Assembly: GCF_009877425.1 (NCBI RefSeq)
Contig: NZ_WXEY01000006.1
Location: 62,001-126,000, forward strand
DNA: 64,000 bases
Direction: 5' to 3'
Source: Heliomicrobium undosum
Lineage (GTDB): Bacteria > Bacillota > Desulfitobacteriia > Heliobacteriales > Heliobacteriaceae
Each line of letters begins with the position of its first letter. Position 1 is the first letter of the stretch. The notes below the pieces were generated by a model that made no database searches, was not told where the DNA came from, and saw nothing but the letters and a program-made list of their open reading frames with translations. Of this stretch, positions 62,676 through 64,000 are shown one piece after another. Both the position numbers and the translations under genes were made by a program.

Positions 62676-62805
62676 GAAATACATCAAGAAAAGTCTCTTC
62701 TATGCCGTTCCATTGAGCAACAAGGTATCGTCATTATAATGCATTAACAATCGCATGTCCATTCGTCGACTTTTTCATCGTAAACCATTTTCCATCGACC
62801 TCCTA

Positions 62806-62834
62806 GTGACAATCCCCGCCCTTTTGGGTAGAAT
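62806..62834 (+). promoter_or_regulatory. Promoter of the orphan RNA between selC and spoIIR
   Basis: GTGACA (62806-62811), a 17-base spacer and TAGAAT (62829-62834) on the plus strand, predicted start near 62841, where a perfect hairpin begins. Confidence 0.55.
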
Positions 62835-62840
62835 ACATTT

Positions 62841-63122
62841 TGCCGGAACGGTTCCGGCGACACCTGCTGGGTGCGTTGCCGATTAATGTTTTCAATCGAT
62901 AAGTTTTCATTACGGGAGCTGGATCATGCCAGTCGCTGTCATGCCCGCTGAGACGGGACGGCAAACGCTGGCGGCGAGGCGCCCACTTGCGAGTGCAAGG
63001 TTGGAAAACGTGTCGGTGACGGCCTTTGTGGGTCTACATACCCATCCATGACCATCCGATCATGACGACCCAATACGGATCAAAAGAAAACCCTGAAGCG
63101 GTTCATTCGCTTCAGGGTTTTT
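62841..63122 (+). ncRNA. Candidate long structured RNA, about 280 nt
   Basis: Runs from the promoter to the terminator with no supported ORF. It starts with the hairpin GCCGGAA-CGG-TTCCGGC (62842-62858). A long-range pair GCGTTGCCG (62873-62881) with CGGCAAACGC (62959-62968) encloses about 75 bases. Further hairpins are CCCG/CGGG (62944-62957), CTTGC/GCAAG (62986-62999) and TGGGT/ACCCA. It does not match tmRNA, RNase P, SRP or riboswitch signatures that I can recall. The class is unknown. Confidence 0.5.
63087..63122. terminator. Bidirectional terminator (orphan RNA / spoIIR)
   Basis: CCCTGAAGCG (63091-63100) pairs with CGCTTCAGGG (63108-63117) with T tracts on both strands. It ends the plus-strand orphan RNA and, in the other direction, overlaps the last codons of spoIIR. 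Confidence 0.85.
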
Positions 63123-63750
63123 CTGTTCCTGTGACCATATCCCAAAGTTTCGATCGGACCTCGATGTTCGGCTCGCCGCCGTTCGGGCTGACCGATTCGA
63201 TGGTGTTTATCGCAGGGGGATTCGCCGCAGTGTTCTCCGAGGCGACGGCGCCGGTGCGGTCGCTGAGGCAGAGGGGCGGGTAGAGGACACACCACCAGTT
63301 GGCGCCTTGTCCACCGCCGATGACCACCCGGAGGGCTTCATACTCCCCGGCGGGGGCTTTCAGATGGCCGTAGACCTTGGCCGGGAAATGGAAGCGGCCC
63401 ACCTCAGGGGTAACGATGTAGTCATAGCCGGCTTGCGTGATGACCGATGCGGCGCGGTTTTGGATCTCGTCCAGGTGCGCCTGGACCCGTTCACGCGATT
63501 CCTCGACCGAATGGCAGTCCGCCAGCAGGGGGTCGACGTAGGCTAGGATTTCGTCACGGACTTTCAGTTTGAGCGCTTGGTCTGCCGGGTCGTCCGAAGG
63601 GGCGACCACGTGCAGGCGCAACAGCGGTAACGGCGAAGCTTCATGGGCCTCCAAGTGCGGTAGATAGGAGGCCACTCCGCCACAAAAGGCAACCAGGAGG
63701 GTGAAAAGGGTCAGGAGCCGGAAGGCAGGAGAAAAGGGCGTTCGAGCCAA
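63112..63750 (-). CDS. spoIIR: Stage II sporulation protein R
   Basis: About 212 residues. A signal/transmembrane segment (FRLLTLFTLLVAFCGGVA) is followed by LLRLHVVAPSDDPADQALKLKVRDEILAY (residues about 42-70) and VVIGGGQGANWWCVLYPPLCL, both hallmarks of SpoIIR. It is the forespore signal that triggers processing of pro-sigma-E across the septum. I choose TTG 63750, 8 bases after AAGGAGG; ATG 63768 is the alternative. The C-terminal codons run into the terminator. The partial gene upstream is on the same strand. Confidence 0.92.
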   Translation of the reverse strand: MARTPFSPAFRLLTLFTLLVAFCGGVASYLPHLEAHEASPLPLLRLHVVAPSDDPADQALKLKVRDEILAYVDPLLADCHSVEESRERVQAHLDEIQNRAASVITQAGYDYIVTPEVGRFHFPAKVYGHLKAPAGEYEALRVVIGGGQGANWWCVLYPPLCLSDRTGAVASENTAANPPAINTIESVSPNGGEPNIEVRSKLWDMVTGTEKP

Positions 63751-63856
63751 GCGGTTCTCCTCCTTCATGGAATGGTTCCATCCAGGAGGTAGTCTTGCCG
63801 GGTCGCGCCCTTCGATAAACATCCGATTCACTTAAAATACTGTTTCACTGTCCTTC

Positions 63857-64000
63857 TCACTGCCCGGCGGGAATCACCTCGACGAGGCGCAGTTCCGGTT
63901 CCGTCTCCATGATCGCCATGGGCCGCAATGCGTGCCGGTCTTTATTGATCTGCATCCGCCCGCCGGCGACTTGCCATCCGGCGCCGGCCATCTGGCGGAC
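63857..64000 (-). CDS. C-terminal fragment of an unidentified protein
   Basis: Only 47 codons and the stop are in the window; the gene continues beyond the right edge. The end reads AGGRMQINKDRHALRPMAIM, then ETEPELRLVEVIPAGQ and a TGA stop. This may be a secreted or lipoprotein C terminus, but no family can be named. It lies about 100 bases upstream of spoIIR on the same strand. Confidence 0.55.
   Translation of the reverse strand, partial: VRQMAGAGWQVAGGRMQINKDRHALRPMAIMETEPELRLVEVIPAGQ

Noticed and set aside
62515-62739. 74-codon plus-strand ORF over selC
   Set aside because: It reads through a terminator hairpin and the antisense of tRNA-Sec; not a gene.
63026-63283. 85-codon plus-strand ORF
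   Set aside because: It crosses a bidirectional terminator and is antisense to spoIIR; no SD.

Overview
The window is a gene-dense, GC-rich stretch of chromosome (one clearly AT-rich exception near 61.3-62.6 kb) from an endospore-forming clostridial Firmicute. The markers are a gerA/gerC/gerB germination operon, spoIIR, a LonC-type protease, the SCIFF peptide with its radical-SAM maturase, DUF951, DnaD/DnaC-type helicase loading proteins, ComA/ComB of sulfolactate synthesis and a tRNA-Sec. GC content, frequent GTG/TTG starts and gene mix are what I would expect of Heliobacteriaceae or a close Peptococcales relative. This is inference, because no photosynthesis gene lies here.

Layout. 0-6.5 kb (minus strand): the start of a CoA-binding/thioredoxin-reductase fusion with a palindromic operator, a LysM-G5-M23 cell-wall peptidase, a molybdopterin oxidoreductase, and the SCIFF maturase and precursor. 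6.6-9.4 kb: lgt, tRNA-Asp, tRNA-Glu, purA. 9.5-10.6 kb: a probable orphan ncRNA and a beta-carbonic anhydrase. 10.6-17.8 kb: dnaB, lonC, rplI, gdpP and a yybS-like gene, a typical origin-side Firmicute block. 18-22 kb: a 1327-residue secreted double-propeller protein. 22-26 kb: exonuclease, ssb, ychF and small membrane proteins. 26-34 kb: DUF951, MscS, HEAT protein, DsrE protein, M18 aminopeptidase, CvpA, helicase loader and DnaD-like initiator. 34-37 kb: DUF1858, a small siroheme sulfite reductase, an Rrf2 regulator, methyltransferase and thioredoxin. 37-42 kb: a Ski2-like helicase and a two-gene permease unit with an ArsR sensor. 42-47 kb: a DnaA-box cluster, acetyl-CoA synthetase, an MFS exporter and two tiny membrane proteins. 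47-53 kb: DUF441, ComB/ComA, polysaccharide deacetylase, a MoaD-like protein and an Amj-type lipid II flippase. 53-57 kb: the ger operon. 57-61 kb: a hybrid histidine kinase and an HD-GYP response regulator. 61-64 kb: an AT-rich Abi gene ending at the 3' side of selC, two unexplained small transcription units, spoIIR and a partial gene.

Themes. Sporulation and spore biology recur (gerA/C/B, spoIIR, lonC, comA/comB, polysaccharide deacetylase). DNA replication recurs too (dnaB, the DnaC-like loader, the DnaD-like protein, ssb, and a DnaA-box cluster far from any visible dnaA). A sulfur/metal theme links the CoA-binding/TrxR fusion, sulfite reductase with an Rrf2 regulator, a DsrE-family protein, and a His/Cys-rich permease with an ArsR sensor.

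The strongest candidates for undescribed biology are three intergenic transcription units with promoter-like and terminator elements but no convincing ORF (9.62-9.86 kb, 62.5 kb, 62.84-63.12 kb), the AT-rich HEPN/Abi insertion abutting selC, and the DnaA-box cluster at 43 kb. Start codons were chosen by Shine-Dalgarno (SD) spacing. Family assignments come from motif recognition, with no database search.
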